A stretch of 64,000 nt of DNA from an uncultured Desulfuromusa sp. (GCF_963675815.1 NZ_OY776574.1:1668001-1732000), one strand, 5' to 3'. Counted from the stretch's first letter, positions 50,519-60,485 are shown. Notes: generated from the letters alone by a model not told the origin. Numbers and translations: made by a program.

Positions 50519-52330
50519 ATGATGAAAAACCATTTACCGCCTATGTTTTCTTTGTACGCTCGCAAACTACGGAGACTGACCCAGCAGTTTCTCAGCCATT
50601 TTAGAATAAGCGACAATACTTTTCTCATTATCCTTGCAGTGATCGTTGGTTTGCTCGGTGGTTTGGGCAATTATCTGTTTCGTAAGACGATTGAGGTTAT
50701 CCATTGGCTTGTCGTTGAACAGAGCCTGGAGTTTTTTGATATCTCTCTTGAGCATTGGTCGATACAGCGAATTCTGGTGATGTTTCTGCCGGCTATTGGA
50801 GGTTTACTGGTTATTCCCCTCTGGATTCTTTTTGGCAAAGATCTCAAGGGAGGATTTGCCGGTTTTCTGGTCAAGGTCAATCTGAAAGGGGCCAAATTAC
50901 CGTTGCGACCCCTTTTCACTAAGGGCTTTGCATCGGCTGTAACCCTGGGTGCCGGGGGAAGTGCCGGGCAGGAAGGTCCGATTGCCGTGATTGGCGGCAC
51001 TATCGGCAGTCAGTTTGGTAAAGTGTTTAAGATGAGTGGCGACCGGATTAAGGTTTTAGTTGCCTGCGGAGCTGCTGCCGGTGTTGCCGCGACTTTTAAT
51101 GCTCCTCTTGCCGGGGTCTTTTTCGCGACAGAAATTGTTCTTCTGTCTTCCTTTGAGGTTGCCAGTTTTACGTCAATTGTTATTGCCAGTGGTATGGCAA
51201 CGGTCGTCTCGAGGGCTTTATTAGGGGATGTTTCAGAAGTTGTAACTCCGCCATATGTTCTGGGCAGTTTCTGGGAGATCGGATTGTATGTTCTCCTGGG
51301 TGTGCTTATTGGTGCTTTGGCTGCCGGATTTATACATCTTCACTACAAAATCAAGGACGTCATTGATGCCATCAAAGTTCCCCGGTTAAGCAAACCGATC
51401 TTTGGCGGTCTGGCCGTGGGATTTATCGGAATCGGATTGCCACAGGTTTTCGGCAATGGCTATGAATTTGTCGGTGCGGCACTTTTTGGTCATTATACCT
51501 GGTATGTGTTGGCTTTGCTGGTGATTGCAAAAATGGCTGCGACATCAATCACTCTCGGATCAGGATTTCCCGGTGGATTGTTTGCCCCCTGTCTGTTTCT
51601 CGGGGCTGCGGCTGGGGGTGCCTACGGAGAGGTTTTAGAGCTGATTTTCCCGGCAGCGGGGCTGTCATCCGGTTCCTATGCCCTGGTTGGGATGGGAGCT
51701 TTCCTGGCTGCGGCAACTCATGCTCCGATGACGGCGATATTCCTCTTGTTCGAAATTACTGATAGTTACCAGGTTATTGTGCCGATCATGCTGGCGTGTG
51801 TTATCGGGACTTCATTTGCACGTCATTTGAAAAAAGATAGTTTGGAAACCGTTGAATTAAGCCGCCTTGGTATTGATCTCGAAGCTGGAAAAGAGCGTAA
51901 TATCATGAAAAGCCTTTCCGTTGGAGAGGTCATGTCCCACAGGGTTGAAACAGTTCCTGAAAGTATGACCCTGGGCAGTTTTGCCAAATTTATTGAAAAG
52001 ACCCATCACACAAATTTTCCATTGGTCGATGAATTGGGAGAACTCACCGGTATTATTTCGGTGCAGGATTTTATGGGGGTGGTGTTTGAAAGAGAGCTGA
52101 TGGATCTGGTTGTTATTAAAGAATTGGCAACCAATGATGTTATTGTTGTGCATGCAGAAGAGGATCTGGATACCGCGATGCGCAGAATCGGCTATCGTAA
52201 TATTGAACAACTTCCGGTCGTTGACCGTGAAACCCATCGTAAGCTGTATGGAATTATCTCTCGACGGGATATGGTGTCAGCTTATAATCGCGCTTTGATG
52301 AGTCGAACCCTGGGGGAAGAAGATGACTGA
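50519..52330 (+). CDS. ClC-family chloride channel/transporter with C-terminal CBS domains
   Basis: A 603-residue membrane protein. The ClC core (about residues 30-440) shows GAGGSAGQEGPIAVIGG, where the gating glutamate of the usual GREGP is kept (GQEGP), and GSGFPGGLFAPCLFLGAAAGG, the selectivity region. The first GSGIP anion motif is replaced by KGGFAGF. A pair of CBS domains fills the C-terminus (VGEVMSHRVETVPESMTLGSF, then LATNDVIVVHAEEDLDTAMR), which may bind nucleotides. It likely moves chloride or other anions; channel or antiporter mode cannot be told. It overlaps the helicase gene by eight bases. The ribosome site is weak; a start at the second Met (50522) is equally possible. Confidence 0.88.
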   Translation: MMKNHLPPMFSLYARKLRRLTQQFLSHFRISDNTFLIILAVIVGLLGGLGNYLFRKTIEVIHWLVVEQSLEFFDISLEHWSIQRILVMFLPAIGGLLVIPLWILFGKDLKGGFAGFLVKVNLKGAKLPLRPLFTKGFASAVTLGAGGSAGQEGPIAVIGGTIGSQFGKVFKMSGDRIKVLVACGAAAGVAATFNAPLAGVFFATEIVLLSSFEVASFTSIVIASGMATVVSRALLGDVSEVVTPPYVLGSFWEIGLYVLLGVLIGALAAGFIHLHYKIKDVIDAIKVPRLSKPIFGGLAVGFIGIGLPQVFGNGYEFVGAALFGHYTWYVLALLVIAKMAATSITLGSGFPGGLFAPCLFLGAAAGGAYGEVLELIFPAAGLSSGSYALVGMGAFLAAATHAPMTAIFLLFEITDSYQVIVPIMLACVIGTSFARHLKKDSLETVELSRLGIDLEAGKERNIMKSLSVGEVMSHRVETVPESMTLGSFAKFIEKTHHTNFPLVDELGELTGIISVQDFMGVVFERELMDLVVIKELATNDVIVVHAEEDLDTAMRRIGYRNIEQLPVVDRETHRKLYGIISRRDMVSAYNRALMSRTLGEEDD

Positions 52331-54569
52331 TTTGTTGCATGCGTTAAATGAGCCGCAGCAGCAGGCCGTTCTTCATGAGGACGGACCGTTGCTTTTACTG
52401 GCAGGAGCCGGATCGGGAAAGACGCGTGCTCTGACCCACAGGGTTGCCTACTTGATTTGTGAGCGTGGGGTGCCTGCTTGGCAAATTATGGCTGTCACTT
52501 TCACCAATAAGGCGGCTGCGGAAATGCGCGAGCGCCTTGAGGCTTTGTTGGGACAGGGAGAGCAGCCCTGGATATCCACATTCCATTCCAGTTGTGCCCG
52601 GATTTTGCGTCAGGAAATTCACCATCTTGGCTACAGCAGAGATTTTTCCATCTACGACGATCAGGATCAGTTGCGATTACTTCGTGATCTCCTCAAAAGC
52701 AGTAAGATTTCCGAAAAAGTATTAAAACCCCGTGCCGCAGCTTCATTCATTGATCGGGCAAAAAATCAGGGTTTGTTCCCCGAATCACTGGACGATATTC
52801 GTGCTGATGAACGCCTTCTGGCGGAACTGTATGGCCAATATCAGCAGCAGTTGAAAGCAGCCAATGCGGTTGATTTTGGTGATCTGATCCTGTTGACAGT
52901 GCAGTTGTTTGAAGAACATTCAGCTGTTCGTGAACGCTGGCAGCGGCGATTTTCTCATCTTCTGATTGATGAATTTCAGGATACGAATCGGGTTCAGTAT
53001 CGACTGATGCAACTGTTGATGGGACCGGACACAAACCTCTGTGTTGTCGGTGATGACGATCAATCGATCTATCGCTGGCGGGGGGCTGAAGTTGGTAATA
53101 TCCTGGGATTTGATCGGGATTTTTCCGGGGCAAAAATTATTCGTCTGGAGCAGAACTATCGTTCTACCCAGACCATTCTCCAGGCCGCAGGGGGAGTCGT
53201 CGGACATAATAGTGATCGGCGGGAAAAAGAGCTTTGGACCGATAACCCTTCGGGTGATCTGATTCATATTGAAGCCTCTCCTGATGATCTTGATGAAGCG
53301 CGGTTTGTTGCAGGAGAAGTAGGCCGACTTCAGGATCAGGGGTTTGCGTTGCGTGATATTGCGGTGTTTTATCGAACGAATGCGCAATCACGAGCGCTTG
53401 AGGAAGCTCTTCGCGGAAGTCGGATTCCTTATGTAATGTTCGGGGGAATAAAGTTTTATTCGCGTCAGGAAGTTAAAGACGCTCTTTCCTATTTACGCAT
53501 ATTGGTCAATCCGAATGATTCTTTGGCGGCCCGAAGAATTATTAATGTCCCTGCACGGGGAATCGGCAATACGACGGTTGAACGCATCGCAGTCTTTGAA
53601 GCGGAGAGTGGCGGCTTCCTTCCCGCCTGTCGATTGGCACTGCAACGCAATGCTTTAAAAGGTGCGGCGGCCAAACGGGTCACGGATTTTTTAACTTTGA
53701 TTGATGACTTTACCGTTCGCTTAGAGCGGCTTCCTTATCCACAGTTAATGGCTGAACTTATTGATGCCAGTGGTTATGGTCCGGCTTTGAAAGAGGAGGC
53801 AGAGCAGGCTTTGACCGGTGATGGCCGTCAGGAAGCAAAAGGGCGACTTGAAAATCTGCAACAACTGCTGGTGGGGATGGAAGAACATGCGGCCACCGGT
53901 GGTTCCGTTCAGGATTACCTTGAACAGATTGCCTTGATTACCGATCTTGACCAGTATGATGCATCGCAACAGCGAGTGACGTTAATGACGTTGCATTCCG
54001 CCAAAGGGTTGGAGTTCCCGGTGGTCTTTATGACGGGGATGGAGGAGGGACTGTTTCCCCATTCCCGGACCGGTGAAATGGGGGAGGAGCTCGCGGAAGA
54101 GCGGCGTCTCTGTTATGTTGGAATGACCCGGGCAATGGCAAAGCTGTATCTGTCGTATGCGCGTCGCCGGCGTGTTTATGGAACCTATCAGTTTAATCCT
54201 CCAAGCCGGTTTCTGGCTGAAATACCGCCGGAACTGTTAACCGGTTCTGAATCAGACGTTGAGATGCCGAAACGATCAACTGGTGAGCACAACCTTGCAT
54301 CTTTGGCAGATCTGGTTGCCGGGGAAGAAAGCGCTCCTGTCGTTGCTGCGGAAGCGACTGTAACGCGGAAGAAAGCATCACAGGAGGAAGGTTCTGTCCC
54401 TGAAGCCGGTGGTTTGCAGTTAGGGACACGAGTGCGGCATGTCAAATTTGGAATTGGTACGGTCCGCCGTTTGGAAGGGAGCGGAGATAAGCAGAAGGTG
54501 TCCGTCTATTTTAATTCGGTCGGATCAAAAAAACTATTGTTGAAGTTTGCCGGGCTGATGCCGGTCTAA
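52323..54569 (+). CDS. ATP-dependent DNA helicase, UvrD/PcrA type
   Basis: A 748-residue superfamily 1A helicase for DNA repair and replication restart. All motifs are seen: Q-motif LNEPQQQAVLHEDG, I AGAGSGKTRALTHR, Ia VTFTNKAAAEMRERL, II LLIDEFQDTN, III VVGDDDQSIYRWRGA, IV IRLEQNYRSTQTIL, V VTLMTLHSAKGLEFPVVF and VI ERRLCYVGMTRA. The C-terminal VRHVKFGIGTVRRLEG segment is the Tudor-like tail that contacts RNA polymerase in PcrA/UvrD. ATG 52323 lies inside the end of the ClC gene with GGGGGAAG upstream. The following regulator gene starts seven bases after its stop. Confidence 0.93.
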   Translation: MTDLLHALNEPQQQAVLHEDGPLLLLAGAGSGKTRALTHRVAYLICERGVPAWQIMAVTFTNKAAAEMRERLEALLGQGEQPWISTFHSSCARILRQEIHHLGYSRDFSIYDDQDQLRLLRDLLKSSKISEKVLKPRAAASFIDRAKNQGLFPESLDDIRADERLLAELYGQYQQQLKAANAVDFGDLILLTVQLFEEHSAVRERWQRRFSHLLIDEFQDTNRVQYRLMQLLMGPDTNLCVVGDDDQSIYRWRGAEVGNILGFDRDFSGAKIIRLEQNYRSTQTILQAAGGVVGHNSDRREKELWTDNPSGDLIHIEASPDDLDEARFVAGEVGRLQDQGFALRDIAVFYRTNAQSRALEEALRGSRIPYVMFGGIKFYSRQEVKDALSYLRILVNPNDSLAARRIINVPARGIGNTTVERIAVFEAESGGFLPACRLALQRNALKGAAAKRVTDFLTLIDDFTVRLERLPYPQLMAELIDASGYGPALKEEAEQALTGDGRQEAKGRLENLQQLLVGMEEHAATGGSVQDYLEQIALITDLDQYDASQQRVTLMTLHSAKGLEFPVVFMTGMEEGLFPHSRTGEMGEELAEERRLCYVGMTRAMAKLYLSYARRRRVYGTYQFNPPSRFLAEIPPELLTGSESDVEMPKRSTGEHNLASLADLVAGEESAPVVAAEATVTRKKASQEEGSVPEAGGLQLGTRVRHVKFGIGTVRRLEGSGDKQKVSVYFNSVGSKKLLLKFAGLMPV

Positions 54570-54576
54570 GAGTCTT

Positions 54577-57500
54577 ATGGTCGAAAAAGAGAGACAATTC
54601 ACTCTGCTGCTGGTGGATGACAATCCAACCAACGTGTTGCTGCTGGTCAAAATTATTGAGTTTGATCTGCCCGAGGTCAGGGTGTTGACAGCTTCTTCGG
54701 CAGTGGACGGTCTGGCTCTGGCGGAGCAGGAACGTATTGACGGTGCTTTTATCGACGTGCAGATGCCGCAGATGGATGGACTTGAAATGTGTCGGCAGCT
54801 ACGTTTAAAACCCCGTACCGCAACGATTCCACTGGTATTGATGACGGCCCATATTGCCTCACCGGAAATGCGGGCAGAGGGGCTTGAAGTCGGAGCTTAC
54901 GACTTTATTTCCCAGCCGATCAGTAACGTCGAGATGCTCGCAAGGATTAAGGTGATGCTGCGGCTGTGTCAAGATGAGCAACGTTCAGTTGCACAGAATC
55001 AGCAGTTGCAACAACAGCTCATGGACCATACCGAACGTTTACGCTGGATCAGTGGGCTCTTGATTTCCGGCAATGGCTCTCTTGCGGAAATCGATCAACA
55101 ACTGTTGCACCATTTAGCTCATGAGTTGCCGGACCCTGCAAATATAGATGAAAAACAATTTTTTGAAAAACTGGTCACTGAATTTCCATTGCCCTGGCGG
55201 AAAACCCTGCTGAAGTTGTCCCTGCTGGATGGTATTCCCGTTTCACTGGGGCAAAAATTGAGTGAGATTGCAGATGTTGAAGCGGTTTTTGATTATTTGA
55301 GTCGTCATCAACTTGCATTTACGGAGAAGCTTGATGGCGACGGTTATCTGTTTCTCAGACCGGAGGTTAAAAACCTTTTGCGGGAAAGAGCAAAACAAAA
55401 TCTGACTGGAGATGAACGTCAGCAGGTCTCTATTATTGCTGCTGACTGGTATAGCCAACGAAAAGATTTTGCAGCAGCACTGGGTCTGCTGATTTCTGAA
55501 AAACAGTACTCCGCTGTTTCCCAGGTATTCAGTCAGGCGGGTTTGCTTCTTCTGAATAAAAATTATCCTTCGCGCATTGCCCCTTTAGTCGAGGAAATAC
55601 CATCAGATGTTGTGAAAACTTGCGGCTGGATGAGCCTGTTCAGTGGTATGAATAGTCTCCACCAGCTCTCGACTGATGGGGATGATTGGCTGGAATTGGC
55701 ATATACGCATTTTCAGGATAAGGGAGATACTCGTGGGGTCCTTTTGGCGCTGACTCAACAGGTTTATCAGGCTATTTTTTTGGGCCGTTCTTTTGCCCTT
55801 GGACTCAAACGTTTAAAGCTGTTCGAAAAGTTGGCTTCTGAACAGCTGGCCGATGTTGATCCGGTTGAACGTCTCAAGATTTCTTTTGTGCTGGGGCTGG
55901 CAGAGCTCTTTTTTGCCGGGGATCTGAATGCGGTAGAAAAAATCCTGAAGACCAGTCTGGCAGAGGCACAACAACTGCAATTGCCGGAACAGCAGGTAGA
56001 ATTAAATCTGCTTCGCTCTCTGCTTGCCTTGCAGCAGGGGCGATTTTTAGTTGCCCATGCTGCATTGGAGCATGCACTGTTTCTCAGTTCAGAACACGGA
56101 CATCTGTTCTCTAACAGCTTTTTGCAAGTTATTGCCTGCAGTTTGCTCTATGACTCCGGCCAGTTGGATGGGCTGCAACAACAATTGAAAATGCTGTCTG
56201 ATGATGGTGGTCGTGATATCCGGAAAAATACAGGGATTTCTGCCCTTTTTGGCTATGAGACGGCTAGCTTGCTGCTGGTGTATGGTGACAGACAAAAAGC
56301 ATTGGAAACGGTCGACATTGCTCTGCTGGATGGACAGTCAGTCAACAACATCCAGATACAATCCCGATTGTTGCAATTCAGGGGGTGGTTGAAAGCTCTT
56401 TCCAGTCAGGACCCGTCAGCACTATCAGATCTCGAAGCCGGGCTGAAACTGCGCAGCGAAGCTGGTGGGGAGATTTATTATATTGAAAACCTGTTGATTG
56501 CAGGGATGACCTGTTTTGCTCTGGAGCAGTTTGAACAGGCCGGGCAATATTTTAACGAGGGTCTGGTTGAATCTGAAAAATATAAAGAAGAACGATTTCG
56601 CACAGGTTTGCATGCCTGGCTGGCGATCACCCGGGCACGATGCCGTGATGTTGCGGGAACAGCTGAACATATGGGGCAGTTTTTTGAATGCCTGAAACGG
56701 CGGCGTGTCCCTTTTTTCTTGGGTTTTAACCGGGAATTAATTGATGAATTGCTGCCATTGATCAGTCTGAATCAGCAACGAATCGTCCTCCAGCCTTTGT
56801 TGGAAAGGCACTTTCTTATGTCTTTGGATGAAAATAATCAACAGATTCCATTACTTCAGGTGAAGGGGCTGGGGCGATTTCAGTTAACATTGGGCCGGGA
56901 GACTTTTGAGCTGAACCAGGTGGGAGTGACATCCAGACAAATTTTTGTGCTCTTGATTATGGCTCCCAATCATAGCTTAAGTCTTGAATTCATGATGGGA
57001 CGGCTATGGCCGGAAAGTCCACCAAGTAAAGCCAGGAATAGTTTTGATACGGCGCATTCCCGTTTACGTAGGACGATGGAAAAGCATTTTGGGGCAAGCA
57101 TTAAACGACATTATCTCATTCTGGAAAAGGGCATGTTGTCACTGCGACATGTTCAGATTGATAGTGTCAGGTTTGTCGAAGCGATGGATTTGGCCCGCTA
57201 TCACATGCAGCGGGAACATTTTTGGCAGGCAGAACATGCTCTATGGGCGATGGAGCGTTTATGGGAGGGTGAATTTCTGTCAGGTTACGATTTTGATGGC
57301 GAGGTTCCCCTGCAACGCGAAAGGTTGACACAGTTGCGGCTGGAGCAGTTGTGTCTGCTTGCCCAGTTATTGCAACGCAGACAACAGCAAGAAAAAGCGG
57401 TCAAGGTCTTGCAGAGTGGTCTATCCATCGATCCCACGCATGATGCAATCATCAGTCAGTTATTATTGCTTTATCGCCATCAGCAGGATTCTCGTGCTGT

Positions 57501-57594
57501 AGGGGTATTGCTGGAAAATTACCGGAAAGCTCTGCAGCATGAGGAATACGAGGCTGAAGAAATTGAGGAGCTTATAGAGGCGTTAGGCACATAG
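54577..57594 (+). CDS. Large receiver/helical-repeat/BTAD transcriptional regulator
   Basis: A 1005-residue protein. REC lies at ~1-130 with D14/D15 and phosphoacceptor D60 (FIDVQMPQMDG), but the conserved KP lysine is replaced: the segment reads FISQPIS. Residues ~150-310 resemble the winged-helix part after the ATPase of MalT-family regulators (LLKLSLLDGIPVSLG, then a Y-L-F-L-x-P element), without any Walker A. Residues ~310-740 are TPR-like repeats. An OmpR-type DNA-binding domain (~758-855; VTSRQIFVLLIMAPNHSLSLEFMMGRLWPE) and a BTAD domain (~858-1000) follow, as in SARP/AfsR regulators. It starts seven bases after the helicase gene. No kinase partner or target is visible. Confidence 0.75.
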   Translation: MVEKERQFTLLLVDDNPTNVLLLVKIIEFDLPEVRVLTASSAVDGLALAEQERIDGAFIDVQMPQMDGLEMCRQLRLKPRTATIPLVLMTAHIASPEMRAEGLEVGAYDFISQPISNVEMLARIKVMLRLCQDEQRSVAQNQQLQQQLMDHTERLRWISGLLISGNGSLAEIDQQLLHHLAHELPDPANIDEKQFFEKLVTEFPLPWRKTLLKLSLLDGIPVSLGQKLSEIADVEAVFDYLSRHQLAFTEKLDGDGYLFLRPEVKNLLRERAKQNLTGDERQQVSIIAADWYSQRKDFAAALGLLISEKQYSAVSQVFSQAGLLLLNKNYPSRIAPLVEEIPSDVVKTCGWMSLFSGMNSLHQLSTDGDDWLELAYTHFQDKGDTRGVLLALTQQVYQAIFLGRSFALGLKRLKLFEKLASEQLADVDPVERLKISFVLGLAELFFAGDLNAVEKILKTSLAEAQQLQLPEQQVELNLLRSLLALQQGRFLVAHAALEHALFLSSEHGHLFSNSFLQVIACSLLYDSGQLDGLQQQLKMLSDDGGRDIRKNTGISALFGYETASLLLVYGDRQKALETVDIALLDGQSVNNIQIQSRLLQFRGWLKALSSQDPSALSDLEAGLKLRSEAGGEIYYIENLLIAGMTCFALEQFEQAGQYFNEGLVESEKYKEERFRTGLHAWLAITRARCRDVAGTAEHMGQFFECLKRRRVPFFLGFNRELIDELLPLISLNQQRIVLQPLLERHFLMSLDENNQQIPLLQVKGLGRFQLTLGRETFELNQVGVTSRQIFVLLIMAPNHSLSLEFMMGRLWPESPPSKARNSFDTAHSRLRRTMEKHFGASIKRHYLILEKGMLSLRHVQIDSVRFVEAMDLARYHMQREHFWQAEHALWAMERLWEGEFLSGYDFDGEVPLQRERLTQLRLEQLCLLAQLLQRRQQQEKAVKVLQSGLSIDPTHDAIISQLLLLYRHQQDSRAVGVLLENYRKALQHEEYEAEEIEELIEALGT

Positions 57595-57655
57595 TGAATG
57601 AAGATCTGATCATTTTGTGCTTTGTATAACATCAAACGAAGGAGAATAGAAAATC

Positions 57656-58522
57656 ATGTCAAGTTGTGAAGGTTGTAGCGATGGTTCCTGCTCAATCAAC
57701 CAGCAGGGGAATCCGCAGGATGAACAGTTTCAGATGCGCCAGAGACTGGACAAGCGGATGTGTGGAGTCAAAAATAAAATTGTTGTGATGTCGGGAAAAG
57801 GTGGTGTTGGTAAAAGTACGACAGCTGTGAACCTGGCCTTGGCTCTTGTGAACCAGGGGAAAAAAGTTGGTTTGCTGGATATTGATATTCATGGGCCAAG
57901 TATTCCGAAAATGCTGGGTCTGGAGGGAGAACGTCCCAATGCAGATGATGCGGGAATTTACCCTCTGGAAGCCTCTGGCCTGAAACTGATGTCGATCGGT
58001 TTTCTCCTGGCGTCAACCAGCGAGGCGACAATCATGCGTGGACCCATGAAGCATGGAGCCATTCAGCAGTTGCTGGCGGATGTTGTCTGGGGTGATCTTG
58101 ATTTTCTGTTACTTGATTGTCCTCCCGGAACAGGTGATGAGCCTTTGAGTGCAGTGCAATTGCTCGGCTCTGGTTCATCTGCGGTGGTTGTTACCACGCC
58201 ACAGGATGTTGCTCTGACGGATGTCGAAAAATCAATCAGTTTCTGTCGTGAGTTGAAGTTGCCGGTGGTAGGGTTGGTAGAAAACATGAGCGGTTTTATC
58301 TGCCCTCATTGTGGGGAAAGATCAGATATTTTCAAGAGTGGTGGTGCCAGGACTCTGGCAGAAAAAACGGGAATTTCTTTGTTGGCTCAAGTTCCCTTTG
58401 AGCCTTTGGTCGTTATTGGCGGAGATGACGGCAAGCCCCATGTTCTTGGATATCCGGAATCGGCTACCAGTTTGGCATTACATCAGGTGGCTATGGCGGT
58501 GATTGAATCCAGCCTGAAATAA
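57656..58522 (+). CDS. Mrp/NBP35-family Fe-S cluster carrier ATPase
   Basis: A 288-residue P-loop protein of the Mrp/ApbC family, which carries Fe-S clusters to apoproteins. The deviant Walker A is VVMSGKGGVGKSTTAVNLAL; switch and Walker B regions are IDIHGPSIPKMLG and LLLDCPPGTGDEPLS; the cluster-binding CPHC is in GFICPHCGERSDIF. The N-terminus is Cys-rich (CEGCSDGSC), recalling NBP35. GAAGGAG precedes ATG 57656. The usual MIP18-like N-terminal domain of E. coli Mrp is absent. gatC follows 17 bases later. Confidence 0.92.
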   Translation: MSSCEGCSDGSCSINQQGNPQDEQFQMRQRLDKRMCGVKNKIVVMSGKGGVGKSTTAVNLALALVNQGKKVGLLDIDIHGPSIPKMLGLEGERPNADDAGIYPLEASGLKLMSIGFLLASTSEATIMRGPMKHGAIQQLLADVVWGDLDFLLLDCPPGTGDEPLSAVQLLGSGSSAVVVTTPQDVALTDVEKSISFCRELKLPVVGLVENMSGFICPHCGERSDIFKSGGARTLAEKTGISLLAQVPFEPLVVIGGDDGKPHVLGYPESATSLALHQVAMAVIESSLK

Positions 58523-58539
58523 AGAGTTGAGGATTGCAT

Positions 58540-58827
58540 ATGAAAATCAGTCAAAAAGAAGTGGAACATGTTGCCCGGCTGGCTCGGTTATCCATTGAAC
58601 CGGAAGGGCTGCAGGTTATGACCAGTCAAATGGATGCCATTCTTGGTTATGTTGAAAAACTGAACGAGCTTGATACGACTGAGATTGAACCTATGGCACA
58701 TGCGGTCCCGATGTCGAATGCATTCCGGGAAGATGAAATTCAACCGGTGATCGGCATTGAACGGGCGTTGCAAAATGCTCCGGCATCCGGGGAAAACTGC
58801 TTTAAGGTTCCCAAGGTTATCGAGTGA
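58540..58827 (+). CDS. gatC: Asp-tRNA(Asn)/Glu-tRNA(Gln) amidotransferase subunit C
   Basis: A 95-residue subunit that stabilises the GatA-GatB pair. It starts MKISQKEVEHVARLARLSIEPEGL and has LGYVEKLNELDTTEIEPMAHAVPM with a C-terminal FKVPKVIE, all standard. ATG 58540 has GAGG seven bases upstream; the in-frame TTG at 58534 is not needed. Gap to gatA is about 100 bases, larger than usual, with no obvious terminator. Confidence 0.96.
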   Translation: MKISQKEVEHVARLARLSIEPEGLQVMTSQMDAILGYVEKLNELDTTEIEPMAHAVPMSNAFREDEIQPVIGIERALQNAPASGENCFKVPKVIE

Positions 58828-58929
58828 TGGTGTCGCAAAAGTCTTTTGTAGGACAAGATTTTTGCTGAGCCATCAGGTTTAAAAAAATGAAAACAATAAA
58901 AACGTCCTGCTGGTAGTTCTGGAGTATTT

Positions 58930-60399
58930 ATGAAGTTCCAAAATTTAACAATTCAAGAGATGCGTCAAAAACTGATATCCGGCGATCTGACCTCTGTCGC
59001 TTTAACCCGTGCGTGCCTGGAGCGAATTAAAGCGACGGATAACCAGTTGAATGCCTTTATTACTGTTTGTGAGGAAGAGGCTCTGGCTGCCGCAGCGATT
59101 GCAGACCAGCAATTGGCAGCAGGAAATGGAGGGCTGTTGACCGGTATCCCCGTTGCCGTCAAAGATATTTTCAATACCCTTGATGTGCGCACGACCTGTG
59201 GCTCAAAAATTCTTGATAATTATATTTCCCCTTATGATGCGACTGCGATTACCAAATTGCGGGAACAAGGGGCGATCATTGTCGGGAAGTTGAACATGGA
59301 CGAATTTGCCATGGGGAGCTCCAGTGAGAATAGTGCTGCCGGGGTTGTCTGCAACCCCTGGGATACAGAGCGGGTGCCCGGCGGATCCTCCGGTGGCAGT
59401 GCTGCTGCGGTGGCTGCCGGACAAGTGGTTGCGACTCTGGGGACCGATACCGGCGGATCGGTGCGACAACCGGCATCCCACTGTGGCGTTGTTGGTCTCA
59501 AACCAACCTATGGACGGGTGTCCCGTTATGGTGTGATTGCATTTGCTTCATCCCTGGATCAGGTTGGCCCGGTTGCGGGGAATGTCGAGGATTGCGCGAT
59601 AATGCTTGGGGCGGTTGCCGGTTACGATCCCGCAGACTCAACCTCGGTTGACTGTCCGGTTCCTGATTATCTGGAGAATTTGCAGCAGGGAGTGGCGGGA
59701 AAGAAAATTGGTTTGCCCAAAGAGTATTTCATTGAAGGGTTGGATCCGGACATCAAGCAGGCCGTTGATGCGGCAATTGCGACCTACCGTCAGCTCGGGG
59801 CCGAGATTATGGAAGTGAGCCTTCCCCACACCGATTACTCAGTGGCCTGTTATTATCTGATTGCAATGGCTGAAGCCTCAAGTAATCTGGCCCGTTATGA
59901 CGGTGTCCGTTTTGGTGTCCGCAAAGAGAGTGGAGACGGTCTGATCGGGATGTACCAACAGACACGTTCTGCCGGGTTTGGTGATGAAGTAAAGCGTCGG
60001 ATTATGTTGGGAACCTATGCTCTTTCCTCCGGTTACTACGATGCTTATTACTTGAAGGCGCAAAAAGTGAGAACCCTGATTCGTCAGGATTTTCATAGCG
60101 TTTTTGAACAGGTTGATTTTCTCCTGACCCCGGTTGCTCCGACCCCGGCTTTCAAGATTGGTGAAAAAACCGATGATCCTCTGCAGATGTATCTGTCTGA
60201 TATCTTCACAATCCCGACCAATCTGGCCGGAACCTGTGGGTTGAGTCTTCCCTGTGGTTTCAGCCGGGAGGGGTTGCCGATCGGTTTGCAGTTGATCGGT
60301 CAACCGTTTGCCGAAGCAGAGATTCTGCAAGCGGCTTATGCATTCGAACAAGCAACCGACTGGGCGAATAAGGTTCCCGCGTTATCCCGGGATTTGTAA
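58930..60399 (+). CDS. gatA: Asp-tRNA(Asn)/Glu-tRNA(Gln) amidotransferase subunit A
   Basis: A 489-residue amidase that releases ammonia from glutamine for amidation of mischarged tRNA. The Ser-cisSer-Lys triad is visible: Lys in GIPVAVKDIFNT, the cis-Ser in GGSSGGSAAAVAAG and the nucleophilic Ser in LGTDTGGSVRQPAS. CTGGAG stands before ATG 58930. The end of the gene touches a palindromic intergenic repeat before gatB. The presence of GatCAB implies Gln-tRNA and/or Asn-tRNA are made indirectly. Confidence 0.97.
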   Translation: MKFQNLTIQEMRQKLISGDLTSVALTRACLERIKATDNQLNAFITVCEEEALAAAAIADQQLAAGNGGLLTGIPVAVKDIFNTLDVRTTCGSKILDNYISPYDATAITKLREQGAIIVGKLNMDEFAMGSSSENSAAGVVCNPWDTERVPGGSSGGSAAAVAAGQVVATLGTDTGGSVRQPASHCGVVGLKPTYGRVSRYGVIAFASSLDQVGPVAGNVEDCAIMLGAVAGYDPADSTSVDCPVPDYLENLQQGVAGKKIGLPKEYFIEGLDPDIKQAVDAAIATYRQLGAEIMEVSLPHTDYSVACYYLIAMAEASSNLARYDGVRFGVRKESGDGLIGMYQQTRSAGFGDEVKRRIMLGTYALSSGYYDAYYLKAQKVRTLIRQDFHSVFEQVDFLLTPVAPTPAFKIGEKTDDPLQMYLSDIFTIPTNLAGTCGLSLPCGFSREGLPIGLQLIGQPFAEAEILQAAYAFEQATDWANKVPALSRDL

Positions 60400-60458
60400 G
60401 GGCGAATCTCGTATTCGTTCTCTCGTGAGATGAAAATGGGCGAATGTGAAGTTCGCCC
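60400..60458 (+). repeat. REP-like palindromic repeat between gatA and gatB
   Basis: The 59 bases directly after the gatA stop contain GGGCGAA at 60400, TCTCGTGAGA palindrome at 60421-60430, and GGGCGAA (60438-60444) paired with TTCGCCC (60452-60458). From memory, GGGGCGAA...TTCGCCCC elements are common intergenic repeats in several bacterial groups; here it lies inside an operon. Confidence 0.6.
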
Positions 60459-60485
60459 CTATGGATTATTCAACAGGATCCCAAA

